A program made the translations under genes and the position numbers. This document shows positions 6,519 to 14,923 of a DNA stretch of 64,000 bases, piece by piece (position 1 is the first letter of the stretch; each line of letters begins with the position of its first letter). Source of the stretch: JADJYF01 sp965278995. Lineage in GTDB: Bacteria > Pseudomonadota > Gammaproteobacteria > Ga0077536. The stretch covers positions 4,092,001 through 4,156,000 of the forward strand of contig OZ257136.1 of assembly GCA_965278995.1 (NCBI GenBank), read 5' to 3'. The notes beneath the pieces are model-generated. The model made no database searches, was not told where the DNA came from, and saw only the letters and a list, made by a program, of their open reading frames with translations.

Positions 6519-7685
6519 TCAGCGGAGCATGCCACTTTCTTCATCGGTCTCTTCGAGCGCGAGTCCACCGGCATCTTCCAGCGGATTGCGACCTTTGGCG
6601 GCCTTCCCTTCGAGTTTGATGCGCAGGCGCAGCTCGTTCTGTGAATCGGCGTTCTTCATCGCATCGTCAAAAGAAATCAATTCCGCTTCGTAGAGGTCGA
6701 AAAGGGCCTGATCGAACGTCTTCATGCCCATTTCATTCGAGCGCGACATGATCTCTTTGATGCCGTGCACTTCGCCCTTGAGAATAAGGTCGGAGATGAG
6801 CGGCGAATTCATGAGGATTTCGATTGCGGCAACGCGCCCTTTTCCGTCGACTTTCTTCAGCAGTCGCTGTGAGATTACGGCGCGCAGGTTCAGCGACAGA
6901 TCCATTAACAACTGCTGTCGTCGTTCTTCCGGGAAGAAGTTGATGATACGGTCCAGTGCCTGGTTTGAGCTGTTGGCATGGAGGGTGGCGACAGCGAGAT
7001 GGCCCGTTTCGGCGAATGCGATGCCGAAATCCATCGTCGCGCGGTCGCGTATTTCGCCGAGCAGAATGACATCAGGAGCCTGGCGCAAGGTGTTCTTCAG
7101 CGCAATGTCCCAGTCATCGGTGTCCACGCCGACTTCGCGCTGCATGATGATGCAGTTCTTGTGCGGGTGCACGTACTCTATCGGGTCCTCGATCGTGATG
7201 ATGTGACCATAGGAGTTCGCATTGCGATGATCGATCATGGCGGCGAGCGAGGTCGACTTACCGGAACCCGTACCACCGACCATGATGACCAGTCCCCGCT
7301 TGGTCATGATGATGTCTTTCAATACCGGCGGCAGTCCGAGCTTGTCCAGATTCGGAACTTCGGTTTCGATCGTGCGAAGCACCAGTCCGCAGGCACCCTG
7401 TTGAATGAAGCCGTTGCAGCGGAATCTCCCGATGCCGGTAGGCGCAATCGCGAAGTTGCATTCCTTGGTCGCTTCGTATTCCTTGATCTGGCGATCGTTC
7501 ATGACCGCGTAGGCGAGCGCTTTGGTGTTCTCGCCGGTCAACTTGGTTTTCGACACTGGCGTGACTTTACCGTCGATCTTGATGGCCGGTGGGAAATCAC
7601 GCGTGATGAAGAGATCCGAGCCCTTCTTCTCGACCATGAGCGTGAGCAGGTCACGCATGTATTTAATGGCTTGATCGCGTTCCAT
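6519..7685 (-). CDS. pilU: Type IV pilus retraction accessory ATPase PilU
   Basis: 388 residues: N-terminal PAS-like region, Walker A GGTGSGKST at about 137-145, Walker B VILLGEIRD, His box TGHLAVATLHA, and a charged C-terminal tail of about 40 residues not found in PilT. Known: PilU assists PilT in retracting pili and cannot replace it alone. The start has a good Shine-Dalgarno (GGAGGT). The gene lies 106 bp downstream of pilT, and the gap holds a two-hairpin repeat (7733-7787). Confidence 0.9.
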   Translation of the reverse strand: MERDQAIKYMRDLLTLMVEKKGSDLFITRDFPPAIKIDGKVTPVSKTKLTGENTKALAYAVMNDRQIKEYEATKECNFAIAPTGIGRFRCNGFIQQGACGLVLRTIETEVPNLDKLGLPPVLKDIIMTKRGLVIMVGGTGSGKSTSLAAMIDHRNANSYGHIITIEDPIEYVHPHKNCIIMQREVGVDTDDWDIALKNTLRQAPDVILLGEIRDRATMDFGIAFAETGHLAVATLHANSSNQALDRIINFFPEERRQQLLMDLSLNLRAVISQRLLKKVDGKGRVAAIEILMNSPLISDLILKGEVHGIKEIMSRSNEMGMKTFDQALFDLYEAELISFDDAMKNADSQNELRLRIKLEGKAAKGRNPLEDAGGLALEETDEESGMLR

Positions 7686-7732
7686 TTCGCACCTCCGGAG
7701 TCAACCGCGACTCCCGACTAGTAGATAGTACC

Positions 7733-7787
7733 GTTAGGGAAGCTCTGCCCAAGCAGAGGTTCCTGCGGCACACGGATGTGCCGCCAT
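7733..7787 (-). repeat. Two-hairpin intergenic repeat, copy 1
   Basis: The plus strand contains GCTCTGC-CCAA-GCAGAGG followed by GCGGCACA-CGGA-TGTGCCGC, two adjacent hairpins. The same element, with changes that mostly keep pairing, lies at 26180-26235 on the other strand. Relative to transcription both copies have the same orientation, and both sit between the first and second gene of an operon. REP-like element or RNA processing/regulatory structure. Confidence 0.7.
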
Positions 7788-7791
7788 CTGC

Positions 7792-8826
7792 TCAGAAATT
7801 GTCCTTGCTGACCGCTTTCAACCGGGCTTCCTGCCGCGTGACGACATTCTTTTCAACCAGCGTCTTCAGGCACTGGTCCAGCGTCTGCATGCCGAACTGT
7901 TGACCGGTCTGGATAGCGGAATACATCTGCGCAATCTTGTTTTCGCGAATGAGATTGCGGATGGCCGGGGTGCCAATCATGATTTCATGCGCGGCCACCC
8001 GGCCGCCACCGACTTTTTTCAGCAGCGACTGCGAGATGACGGCGCGCAGCGATTCCGACAACATAGCGCGAACCATGTCTTTTTCTTCGGCCGGGAAGAC
8101 GTCGACCACGCGGTCAATGGTCTTGGCCGCCGAGCTGGTGTGAAGGGTGCCGAACACCAGATGGCCGGTTTCAGCGGCAGAGAGCGCCAGACGGATCGTT
8201 TCGAGGTCGCGCATTTCACCGACCAGAATGACATCGGGGTCTTCGCGCAGCGCCGAGCGCAACGCTTCGTTGAAGCCGAGCGTATCGCGATGCACTTCGC
8301 GCTGGTTGATCAGGCACTTCTTGCTGGTGTGGACGAATTCTATCGGGTCTTCGATGGTCAGGATGTGCCCGTACTCGGTCTCGTTCTTGTGGTTGACCAT
8401 GGCGGCCAGGGTGGTCGACTTGCCCGAGCCGGTCGGCCCGGTCACCAGCACGACGCCGCGCGGGAAATCCGATATCTGCTTGAAGATCTCAGGTGCTTTC
8501 AGATCTTCCAGACTGAGGATCTCCGAAGGGATCGTCCGGAACACGGCACCAGCGCCACGGTTCTGATTGAATGCATTGACGCGAAAGCGCGCCAGCCCAG
8601 GGATCTCAAACGAGAAGTCGCATTCGAGGAATTCCTCGAAATCTTTCTGCTGCTTGTCGTTCATGATGTCATAGACGAGATCATGAACAGTGGTATGGTC
8701 CATGGCCGGCACGTTGATGCGCCGCACGTCGCCATCGACGCGTATCATGGGCGGCAGCCCGGCAGAAAGATGAAGGTCGGAGGCGCGGTTCTTGACGCCG
8801 AAAGCAAGTAGCTCACCGATATCCAT
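7792..8826 (-). CDS. pilT: Type IV pilus retraction ATPase PilT
   Basis: Hexameric motor that depolymerises type IV pili, driving twitching, DNA uptake and surface sensing. 344 residues, the usual PilT length. Walker A GPTGSGKST at about 130-138, Walker B VILVGEMRD at about 199-207, His box TGHLVFGTLHT at about 220-230. A GAGGA Shine-Dalgarno precedes the ATG. First gene of the pilT-pilU-pilU-like run. pilT beside yggS-proC is a conserved gammaproteobacterial arrangement; here they are divergent with a 514-bp spacer. Confidence 0.95.
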   Translation of the reverse strand: MDIGELLAFGVKNRASDLHLSAGLPPMIRVDGDVRRINVPAMDHTTVHDLVYDIMNDKQQKDFEEFLECDFSFEIPGLARFRVNAFNQNRGAGAVFRTIPSEILSLEDLKAPEIFKQISDFPRGVVLVTGPTGSGKSTTLAAMVNHKNETEYGHILTIEDPIEFVHTSKKCLINQREVHRDTLGFNEALRSALREDPDVILVGEMRDLETIRLALSAAETGHLVFGTLHTSSAAKTIDRVVDVFPAEEKDMVRAMLSESLRAVISQSLLKKVGGGRVAAHEIMIGTPAIRNLIRENKIAQMYSAIQTGQQFGMQTLDQCLKTLVEKNVVTRQEARLKAVSKDNF

Positions 8827-8930
8827 AGACAGTCCTCAAGGCGGTTTGGGCTATATGTCAGTCCCCCCGGGCATCCACAGGCCCGCGCGGCTAGGCGGGA
8901 GCGCCGGCCTGGCCCTCACTCCCCTGGCAT

Positions 8931-9094
8931 TAAGACCCTGGTCGACATTATCTTGTCAACACAGAGCGTGTTACCGAGTGGCTGCTGCAAGGCGCGTTTC
9001 GCCAGCAATAGCGAGGCTATTGCCAAGAAATGCAACGCCACAGCGGCCGCTCAGGAGCAGCCGGACGTAAAGGGAATGCCGACCAGGGTCCTTA
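8931..9094. repeat. Possible MITE with terminal inverted repeats
   Basis: The left end TAAGACCCTGGTC (8931-8943) and right end GACCAGGGTCCTTA (9081-9094) are inverted copies with one indel, enclosing a 164-bp unit without a gene. The first 40 bp recur at 10051-10090 with 32 of 40 matches. No convincing target duplication is seen beyond a possible TA. Alternatives are a structured RNA or a paired regulatory site. Confidence 0.5.
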
Positions 9095-9134
9095 TAGCCT
9101 CACGAAACACGTAAAACTTTACCAAGAACCGGTG

Positions 9135-9149
9135 ACACATACTATGTGT
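9135..9149. promoter_or_regulatory. 15-bp palindrome, operator-like
   Basis: ACACATA-C-TATGTGT, perfect 7-bp arms around one central base, 192 bp upstream of yggS and 309 bp upstream of pilT. The shape fits a dimeric regulator. The regulator is unknown. Confidence 0.35.
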
Positions 9150-9340
9150 ACCGGGGGTCAGAGCGGGTCGAGCGGCCTGTCGGACTCAGACGGATCCTGA
9201 GTAGGCGAGAGGGAGCGCGCGGACAGATTGGCGCGCAGTCGAGGCGAACAGTGGTTCTATTTAACGAGCGTGCGCGTGAACATGGACAGCATTCCCATCG
9301 CCGCAGTCGATTCAGCCTGAGTCCGACGGGCTGCTAATCA

Positions 9341-10027
9341 ATGACATCCGCAATCGAGACGCGGCTTGCGCGAATTCATGCAGATCTCGTCGAGTGTGCC
9401 TCGCGTAACGGTCGACCACCTGACGACGTGCAGCTGGTTGCCGTCAGTAAACGACAGAGCGCCGCGGCTATTCGTTGCGCTTATGATGCCGGTCAACGCG
9501 TTTTCGGCGAAAATTATCTGCAGGAGGCGCTGGCAAAACAGGCCGAGCTTGCCGACTGCGCTATCGAATGGCATTTCATCGGCGTCGTCCAGGGCAACAA
9601 GACCGCTGACATTGCCCGCGCTTTCACCTGGGTGCATACCGTCGATCGCTGGCGGATCGCCGAAAGATTGAATGCGCAGCGGCCCGCCGACTTGCCGCCA
9701 TTGAACGTCTGCCTTCAGGTCAATATCAGCGGTGAGCAGAGCAAAAGCGGAGTCGCGCCTGCGTCGCTGGTGGAGCTCGCCGCAAAGATAAGTGTTTTAC
9801 CGCGCCTGCGCCTGCGCGGCTTGATGGCATTGCCGGCACCAAGTGCGGACGTCGCCGAGCAACGCGCGGCGTTTGCGGCGGTGGCGACACTGGCGCGACG
9901 CATCGCTCTGCCGCTCGACACCTTATCCATGGGAACAAGCGAAGATTATGCGGCTGCGATTGCTGAAGGCGCGACCATGGTTCGCATCGGCACCGCCGTG
10001 TTCGGTCCGCGACCGGACCGCGCGTGA
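9341..10027 (+). CDS. yggS: PLP homeostasis protein, YggS/PROSC family
   Basis: Cytoplasmic PLP-binding protein that buffers pyridoxal phosphate and protects amino acid and vitamin B6 balance; it has no known catalytic activity. 228 residues, the usual length, a single TIM-like barrel. The PLP lysine is K37 (AVSK). The C-terminal phosphate-binding part reads SMGTSEDYAAAI...VRIGTAVFG, as in the family, with T in place of the more common M in SMGMS. It lies next to proC, as in many Proteobacteria. The start lies 14 nt after an inverted repeat, with no obvious Shine-Dalgarno. Confidence 0.95.
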   Translation: MTSAIETRLARIHADLVECASRNGRPPDDVQLVAVSKRQSAAAIRCAYDAGQRVFGENYLQEALAKQAELADCAIEWHFIGVVQGNKTADIARAFTWVHTVDRWRIAERLNAQRPADLPPLNVCLQVNISGEQSKSGVAPASLVELAAKISVLPRLRLRGLMALPAPSADVAEQRAAFAAVATLARRIALPLDTLSMGTSEDYAAAIAEGATMVRIGTAVFGPRPDRA

Positions 10028-10050
10028 TACACTCGCCGCCGGTCGCGGGC

Positions 10051-10090
10051 TAGGACCCTGGTCAGAATTATCTGGTCATCACCGAGGGTG
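10051..10090 (+). repeat. Half-copy of the 8931 repeat
   Basis: TAGGACCCTGGTC and the following 27 bp match 8931-8970 at 32 of 40 positions in the same orientation. No right-hand inverted end is found. It fills most of the gap between yggS and proC. Confidence 0.5.
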
Positions 10091-10162
10091 CTTCTGAGCA
10101 TTTGCCGGCACCCGGTATTACCCCACATCAATCGACTTGCAGGCTGACGCTGATTGGCAGTC

Positions 10163-10981
10163 ATGGAACCCCTCTTCGCCTTCATCGGTGGCGGCAACAT
10201 GGGCCGCGCGCTCATCGGCGGACTGCTCGCTGCCGGCCATCCGGCATCACAGATCCACGTCGCCGACGCGCATGAAGCCAGCCGCAAGTCTTGTGCCGAC
10301 GCTTTCAATGTCACGATATTCAGCGACAACCGCCTTGCCGCGAACGACGCCGACGTCGTCGTGCTGGCCGTCAAGCCACAGCAGATGCGCGACGTTGCCT
10401 GTGCGCTGGCCGGCGGCGGCCGCAGAAGCACTCTGTACCTCTCGATTGCAGCAGGCATTACCACCAACCACCTCGCCACCTGGCTCGGTGCCGGTAGCGC
10501 CATCGTGCGCGCCATGCCCAATACACCTGCGTTGATTGGCGCCGGTGTCGCCGGGCTGTATGCCAATGCCGCTGTCACGAACGGGCAGCGCGCACTTGCC
10601 GAACATTTGCTGGGTGCCGTCGGCGTCGCCTTGTGGCTGGACAACGAAGACCTGATGGATGCCGTCACGGCGGTCTCGGGCAGTGGACCCGCCTACTATT
10701 TTCTGCTGCTCGAGTTGATGGAAAGGGCCGGGACGCGGCTCGGTCTGCCGGCAGGCATCGCGCGACGACTCGCGCTCGAGACCGCTTATGGCGCGACCCG
10801 TCTGGCCCGTGAATCCACGCACGACGCGGCCACTTTGCGCCATCAGGTCACTTCGCCCGGCGGCACCACCGAACGTGCGCTCCTGGCGTTTGAACAAGCC
10901 GACCTGGCGCATATCGTTGAAACCGCGCTGACCGCAGCCCGTGATCGCGGTATCGAACTCGCCCTTCAGGTCGGCCCGTGA
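10163..10981 (+). CDS. proC: Pyrroline-5-carboxylate reductase
   Basis: Last step of proline synthesis: reduces 1-pyrroline-5-carboxylate with NAD(P)H. 272 residues from the ATG at 10163; an in-frame TTG nine bases earlier is less likely. Rossmann motif FIGGGNMG at residues 7-14, then the family blocks AVKPQQ, MPNTPA, VSGSGPAY and SPGGTTERAL, which build the substrate pocket and dimer interface. It joins yggT by a one-base stop/start overlap (TGATG), so the two are probably co-translated. Confidence 0.96.
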   Translation: MEPLFAFIGGGNMGRALIGGLLAAGHPASQIHVADAHEASRKSCADAFNVTIFSDNRLAANDADVVVLAVKPQQMRDVACALAGGGRRSTLYLSIAAGITTNHLATWLGAGSAIVRAMPNTPALIGAGVAGLYANAAVTNGQRALAEHLLGAVGVALWLDNEDLMDAVTAVSGSGPAYYFLLLELMERAGTRLGLPAGIARRLALETAYGATRLARESTHDAATLRHQVTSPGGTTERALLAFEQADLAHIVETALTAARDRGIELALQVGP

Positions 10982-11556
10982 TGGGCGGAGGTTATTTTTC
11001 CAACGCCGGCGTGTTTCTCATCAACGCCGTATTCGGCCTGTATATCTATGCCGTCCTGCTGCGCTTTCTGTTTCAGCTGGTACGCGCCGACTTCTACAAC
11101 CCGCTGTGCCAGGCGATAGTCACCGTCACCAATCCGATCCTGCGCCCGTTGCGCCGCTACATTCCGGCGCTGCGCGGCATCGACAGCGCTTCAGTCGTCC
11201 TGCTGCTCGGGCTTCAACTGGTCAACACGCTGCTGGTCGTGCTGGTCGTCGGCGTCAGTCCGAATCCGGTGGCTGTGCTGGTTATCGCCGTTGCTGAACT
11301 GTTCAGCAAAACCGTTTGGACGTTCATGGGGGCCATCTTCATCCAAGTGATCATGAGCTGGGTCAGTCCGGGCGCATACAATCCGGTCGCTGCTGTCCTC
11401 GCTTCGCTGACGGCACCGCTGACCCGACCAGCCCGCAATCTGCTGCCGCCCCTGGGCGGACTCGACCTCTCGCCGATGCTGGTGATCATCGCTCTGCAGC
11501 TGTTGCTGATGCTGGCCGTCCAGCCGCTGCGCGATTTCGGCATGGCGCTGCTCTGA
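10981..11556 (+). CDS. yggT: YggT family integral membrane protein
   Basis: About 191 residues with four to five hydrophobic segments forming two tandem YggT repeats (each with a conserved NP..RP/RYIP- or RPARNLLPP-type loop). Known: the family is linked with osmotic or envelope homeostasis and with yggS/proC, but its biochemical role is undefined. The ATG overlaps the proC stop by one base. A GTG one codon earlier is in frame but would overlap further. Confidence 0.9.
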   Translation: MGGGYFSNAGVFLINAVFGLYIYAVLLRFLFQLVRADFYNPLCQAIVTVTNPILRPLRRYIPALRGIDSASVVLLLGLQLVNTLLVVLVVGVSPNPVAVLVIAVAELFSKTVWTFMGAIFIQVIMSWVSPGAYNPVAAVLASLTAPLTRPARNLLPPLGGLDLSPMLVIIALQLLLMLAVQPLRDFGMALL

Positions 11557-11572
11557 GAAGGATTAGCGCATC

Positions 11573-12721
11573 ATGCCCGAGACGATGCCTGCCGACAGCG
11601 TCGGCCTGGTGTCTCCCAAGACCCAGCATTTCGCCGAACCGCTAGCGCTCGAGTGCGGCGTTACGCTGCCGAGTTACGACCTGCGCTATGAGACCTACGG
11701 CGAACTGAATGCCGCGCGTGATAATGCGGTGCTGATCTGCCACGCACTCAGCGGCGACCATCATGCGGCCGGCTATCATGTCGATGGCGACCGCAAGCCC
11801 GGCTGGTGGGACAACTGCATCGGTCCGGGCAAACCGCTGGATACGCGGCGGTTCTTCGTCGTCTGCCCGAATAATCTCGGCGGTTGCGCCGGGTCGACCG
11901 GACCGCTCACGGTCAATCCCGCCAGCGGCAAACGCTACGGGCCGGATTTCCCGATCATCACCGTTCGTGACTGGGTCACCAGTCAGGCCCGACTTGCCGA
12001 TTACCTCGGTATCGCACAATGGGCCGCCATGATGGGCGGCAGTCTGGGCGGCATGCAGGTGATGCAATGGGCTATCGATCATCCCGCGCGTCTGCGGCAT
12101 GCCCTGGTCATCGCCGCCGCGCCGCGGCTGTCGTCGCAGAACATCGCGTTCAACGAAGTCGCCCGCCATGCCATTCGCTCCGATCCGCAGTTTCACAACG
12201 GGCACTACTACGACCATGGCGTCGTACCGGAACGCGGTTTGATGCTCGCCCGCATGATTGGGCATATCACCTATCTCTCCGACGACGTTCTGCACGCGCG
12301 CTTCGGCCGCGAGTTGTCGGACGGCAAGCTCAATTTCGGCTATGACGTCGAATTTCAGATCGAATCCTATCTACGTCATCAGGGTGAATCCTTCGTCGGG
12401 CGCTTCGATGCCAATACCTATCTGCTGATGACGAAGTCACTCGATTATTTCGATCCGGCGAGCGCGTACGGCGACAATCTCGCCGCAGCGGTCGCCAACT
12501 GCAGCGCACGCTTTCTGGTCATTTCGTTCAGCAGCGACTGGCGCTTTTCGCCGTCCCGTTCGCGCGAAATCGTGCATGCCCTGCAGGACGGTTCACGGGA
12601 TGTCACGTACGCCGAAATCGAATCCGAACTGGGTCATGATTCCTTCCTGCTGCCGATACCGCAATATCACCGTGTCCTTGGCGCTTATTTCAACCGAATT
12701 GCCCGCGAGCTCGCCGCATGA
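11573..12721 (+). CDS. metX: Homoserine O-acyltransferase (MetX)
   Basis: Activates homoserine for methionine synthesis. 382 residues, alpha/beta-hydrolase fold. Catalytic triad visible: S157 in GGSLGGMQ, D322 in SSDWRFSP and H355 in GHDSF. Known: MetX proteins use acetyl-CoA or succinyl-CoA, and many gammaproteobacterial MetX that pair with metW are succinyltransferases; the acyl donor here is not settled by eye. AAGGA lies before the start. It overlaps metW by four bases, a conserved metX-metW couple. Confidence 0.95.
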   Translation: MPETMPADSVGLVSPKTQHFAEPLALECGVTLPSYDLRYETYGELNAARDNAVLICHALSGDHHAAGYHVDGDRKPGWWDNCIGPGKPLDTRRFFVVCPNNLGGCAGSTGPLTVNPASGKRYGPDFPIITVRDWVTSQARLADYLGIAQWAAMMGGSLGGMQVMQWAIDHPARLRHALVIAAAPRLSSQNIAFNEVARHAIRSDPQFHNGHYYDHGVVPERGLMLARMIGHITYLSDDVLHARFGRELSDGKLNFGYDVEFQIESYLRHQGESFVGRFDANTYLLMTKSLDYFDPASAYGDNLAAAVANCSARFLVISFSSDWRFSPSRSREIVHALQDGSRDVTYAEIESELGHDSFLLPIPQYHRVLGAYFNRIARELAA

Positions 12722-13323
12722 GCGGACTTCGCCCGGAACAGCGCCTGATTGCCGAGTGGGTAGGCGAGGGTACGCGCGTACTTGATCTGGGTTGCGGCGA
12801 TGGCGTACTGCTTGACGAATTGCAGCGAAGCAAAGGCGTTACCGGTTACGGTATCGAAATCGATATCGACAATATCGTCGCCTGCATCGAACGCGGCGTG
12901 AACGTCATTCATTCCAATCTCGATGCCGGCCTGGCCGGCGGTTTCGAGGCGGACTCGTTCGACTACGTGGTCATGACACAGACCATTCAGGCAATGCGTT
13001 TCCCACATCACCTGATCGACGACATCCTGCACATCGGTCGCGAGGGCATCGTCACGTTCCCCAACATGGGGCATTGGAAATGCCGTGCGCAGTTCCTACT
13101 CGGCCGCATGCCGGTAACGCGGCATCTGCCGGATACCTGGTACAGCACGCCCAACATCCATATGTGCACAATCCGGGATTTCGAGACACTGTGCGCCGAA
13201 CGTAACATCGACGTGCTGGAACGCGCGATCGTCGATTCGCAACATCGCGCCATCCGCGGCCAGCGTCTGCTGCCAAACCTGCTCGCCGAAATTGCCATCT
13301 ACCGTATCCGCCGGCGCCGCTGA
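12718..13323 (+). CDS. metW: Methionine biosynthesis protein MetW
   Basis: 201 residues, a class I SAM-dependent methyltransferase-like fold: VLDLGCGDG (about 21-29) is the SAM-binding loop and YGIEID the following acidic strand. Known: MetW is needed with MetX for homoserine acylation in several Proteobacteria and probably acts as its partner. The ATG overlaps the metX stop. The 218 bp that follow before pyrE show no gene or clear terminator. Confidence 0.95.
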   Translation: MSGLRPEQRLIAEWVGEGTRVLDLGCGDGVLLDELQRSKGVTGYGIEIDIDNIVACIERGVNVIHSNLDAGLAGGFEADSFDYVVMTQTIQAMRFPHHLIDDILHIGREGIVTFPNMGHWKCRAQFLLGRMPVTRHLPDTWYSTPNIHMCTIRDFETLCAERNIDVLERAIVDSQHRAIRGQRLLPNLLAEIAIYRIRRRR

Positions 13324-13541
13324 CCGGTTCAGAAATCGCTGAAAGCTTACCGAAATCGGCCAGCGCGTAGTGGCATTCGCGGTCGAATTCCGACCAGCCG
13401 AAGCTGGCAGTCTGTAGTTCCGTCGCTGGCTGCCGCTATGCCTTCCGGTCGTCTATCCGGCGGCCGCGCCGGCAGGTGCGACCGGCGCCGGCGCCGATTA
13501 TGATGGAAGCCTGAAAATGCCGTCCATGCACGAGTCGAGGA

Positions 13542-14183
13542 ATGCAAAGTTACCAACGTGAGTTCATCGAGTTCGCCGTCCGCCGTGGCGCGCTGCGCTT
13601 CGGCAGTTTCACCCTGAAATCGGGGCGTTTGAGCCCGTATTTCTTCAACACCGGAGCGTTCGATTCGGGCGCGGCCCTGTCTGAGCTCGGACGCGCCTAC
13701 TCTGCTGCAATCGTTGACAGTGGCGTTAAGTTCGATCTTCTGTTTGGCCCGGCCTACAAAGGTATTCCACTCGGAACGGCAATCGCGATTGCGCTGTACC
13801 GCGACCATGGGCGCGATGTGCCGCTCTGCTTCAACCGCAAAGAAGCTAAAGATCATGGCGAAGGTGGCGACCTGCTTGGCGCACCCCTGCACGGTCGAGT
13901 GCTGATCGTCGACGACGTCATTTCAGCCGGCACGTCCGTTAACGAATCCATGCAGATTATCACGCGAGCCGGCGCTACTGCTGCCGGCGTCATGATCTCT
14001 CTGGATCGACAGGAGCGCGGCCGCGGCACCTTGTCGGCGGCTCAGGAAGTCGAACGCGAGCACAGTATCCCGGTAGGTCGGATCATCGGCCTGAATGACG
14101 TACTCGACTATCTGCGCGACGATGGCGATCATGAATCCGAGGTCAGCGCCATTGAAGCCTATCGACGCGAATATGGCGTTTGA
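13542..14183 (+). CDS. pyrE: Orotate phosphoribosyltransferase
   Basis: Converts orotate and PRPP to OMP in pyrimidine synthesis. 213 residues, full length. Motifs: KSGRLSPYFFN near 26-36, FGPAYKG near 68-74, FNRKEAKDHGEGG near 97-109 (flexible catalytic loop) and the PRPP-binding loop VLIVDDVISAGTS at about 120-132. It lies in the conserved pyrE-slmA-argB-algC neighbourhood. Confidence 0.96.
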   Translation: MQSYQREFIEFAVRRGALRFGSFTLKSGRLSPYFFNTGAFDSGAALSELGRAYSAAIVDSGVKFDLLFGPAYKGIPLGTAIAIALYRDHGRDVPLCFNRKEAKDHGEGGDLLGAPLHGRVLIVDDVISAGTSVNESMQIITRAGATAAGVMISLDRQERGRGTLSAAQEVEREHSIPVGRIIGLNDVLDYLRDDGDHESEVSAIEAYRREYGV

Positions 14184-14253
14184 GTTCAGCTACCGTTAAC
14201 GCGTGCGCGGTAAGGTGGCACCGATATCTAAGGATTTATCGAGGATGACGACG

Positions 14254-14886
14254 ATGCGTGGATTGACCCTCACACTCACCGCCCTGCTGTTTGGTGTCGG
14301 CGCCCTGCTGGGTCCGGCGTCGACTCAGGCCGCGATCAAATGCTGGAAGAACAAGGATGGCGTGCGCGAATGCGGCAACGCCGTTCCGCCGGAATATTCG
14401 CAACAGGAAACCGAAACCAAGGACAAACAAGGCCTGACTGTGAAGAAGTCCGGCGCAGCAAAATCGCTTGCTGAACTCGAGACCGAGCGCGCCGCGGCCC
14501 GCGCGCTGAAAGACCAGGAAGTCGAAAAGAAGAAGCGCGCCGCGCTTGATCGCGTCCTGCTCGATACCTTTACGTCCGAAGACGATCTCATCCTCACTCG
14601 CGACGGGCAGATTGCCCATCTCGACTCTCAGATCCGTCTGACCCAGAGTCATATCGACAAGCTCACCAAAAACCTCGATCAGATGATCGAGCGCGCCGCA
14701 GAAGTCGAGCGCAAAGGGCAGAAACCGGGCGCTGACATCGTGCAGAACATCGAAAGCGTGCGCGACCAGATAGCGGAAAACAAGGCCTTCATTGTCACCA
14801 AGCGTCGCGAACAGGAAGCGATCCGGACGCGGTTCGAAGGCGATATTGCGCGCTTTCGTGAATTGAAAGGAACGTCGCCACAGTAG
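14254..14886 (+). CDS. Secreted coiled-coil protein with an N-terminal DUF4124-like region
   Basis: About 210 residues. A clear signal peptide (hydrophobic run, then STQAA) precedes a short region AIKCWKNKDGVRECGNAVPP, which resembles DUF4124 domains (small beta unit with aromatic and Pro residues). The rest, about 60-210, is highly charged and predicted as a long coiled coil. ATGs at 14245 and 14254 are both possible: GAGG at 14241 fits the second, AAGGA the first. Probably periplasmic; role unknown. Confidence 0.75.
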   Translation: MRGLTLTLTALLFGVGALLGPASTQAAIKCWKNKDGVRECGNAVPPEYSQQETETKDKQGLTVKKSGAAKSLAELETERAAARALKDQEVEKKKRAALDRVLLDTFTSEDDLILTRDGQIAHLDSQIRLTQSHIDKLTKNLDQMIERAAEVERKGQKPGADIVQNIESVRDQIAENKAFIVTKRREQEAIRTRFEGDIARFRELKGTSPQ

Positions 14887-14923
14887 CGACGGGTAGCGCC
14901 CGCAAAGGGCGTGCAATCGGCTG

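Larger units (their letters stand above)
8827..9340. other. pilT-yggS intergenic region (514 bp)
   Basis: No convincing gene. It holds a possible MITE (8931-9094), a 15-bp palindrome (9135-9149) and, closer to yggS, competing inverted repeats: ACTCAG at 9184-9189 can pair with CTGAGT at 9197-9202, or as part of GTCGGACTCAG (9179-9189) with CTGAGTCCGAC (9317-9327). Promoters for pilT and yggS must lie here, but none is clear enough to mark. Confidence 0.6.

Noticed and set aside
7900..8811. 303-codon open frame on the plus strand
   Set aside because: Antisense shadow of pilT with low-complexity His/Arg-rich translation.
13347..13892. 181-codon minus-strand frame upstream of and across pyrE
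   Set aside because: Most of it is antisense to pyrE; the remainder in the metW-pyrE gap has no start signal or motif.
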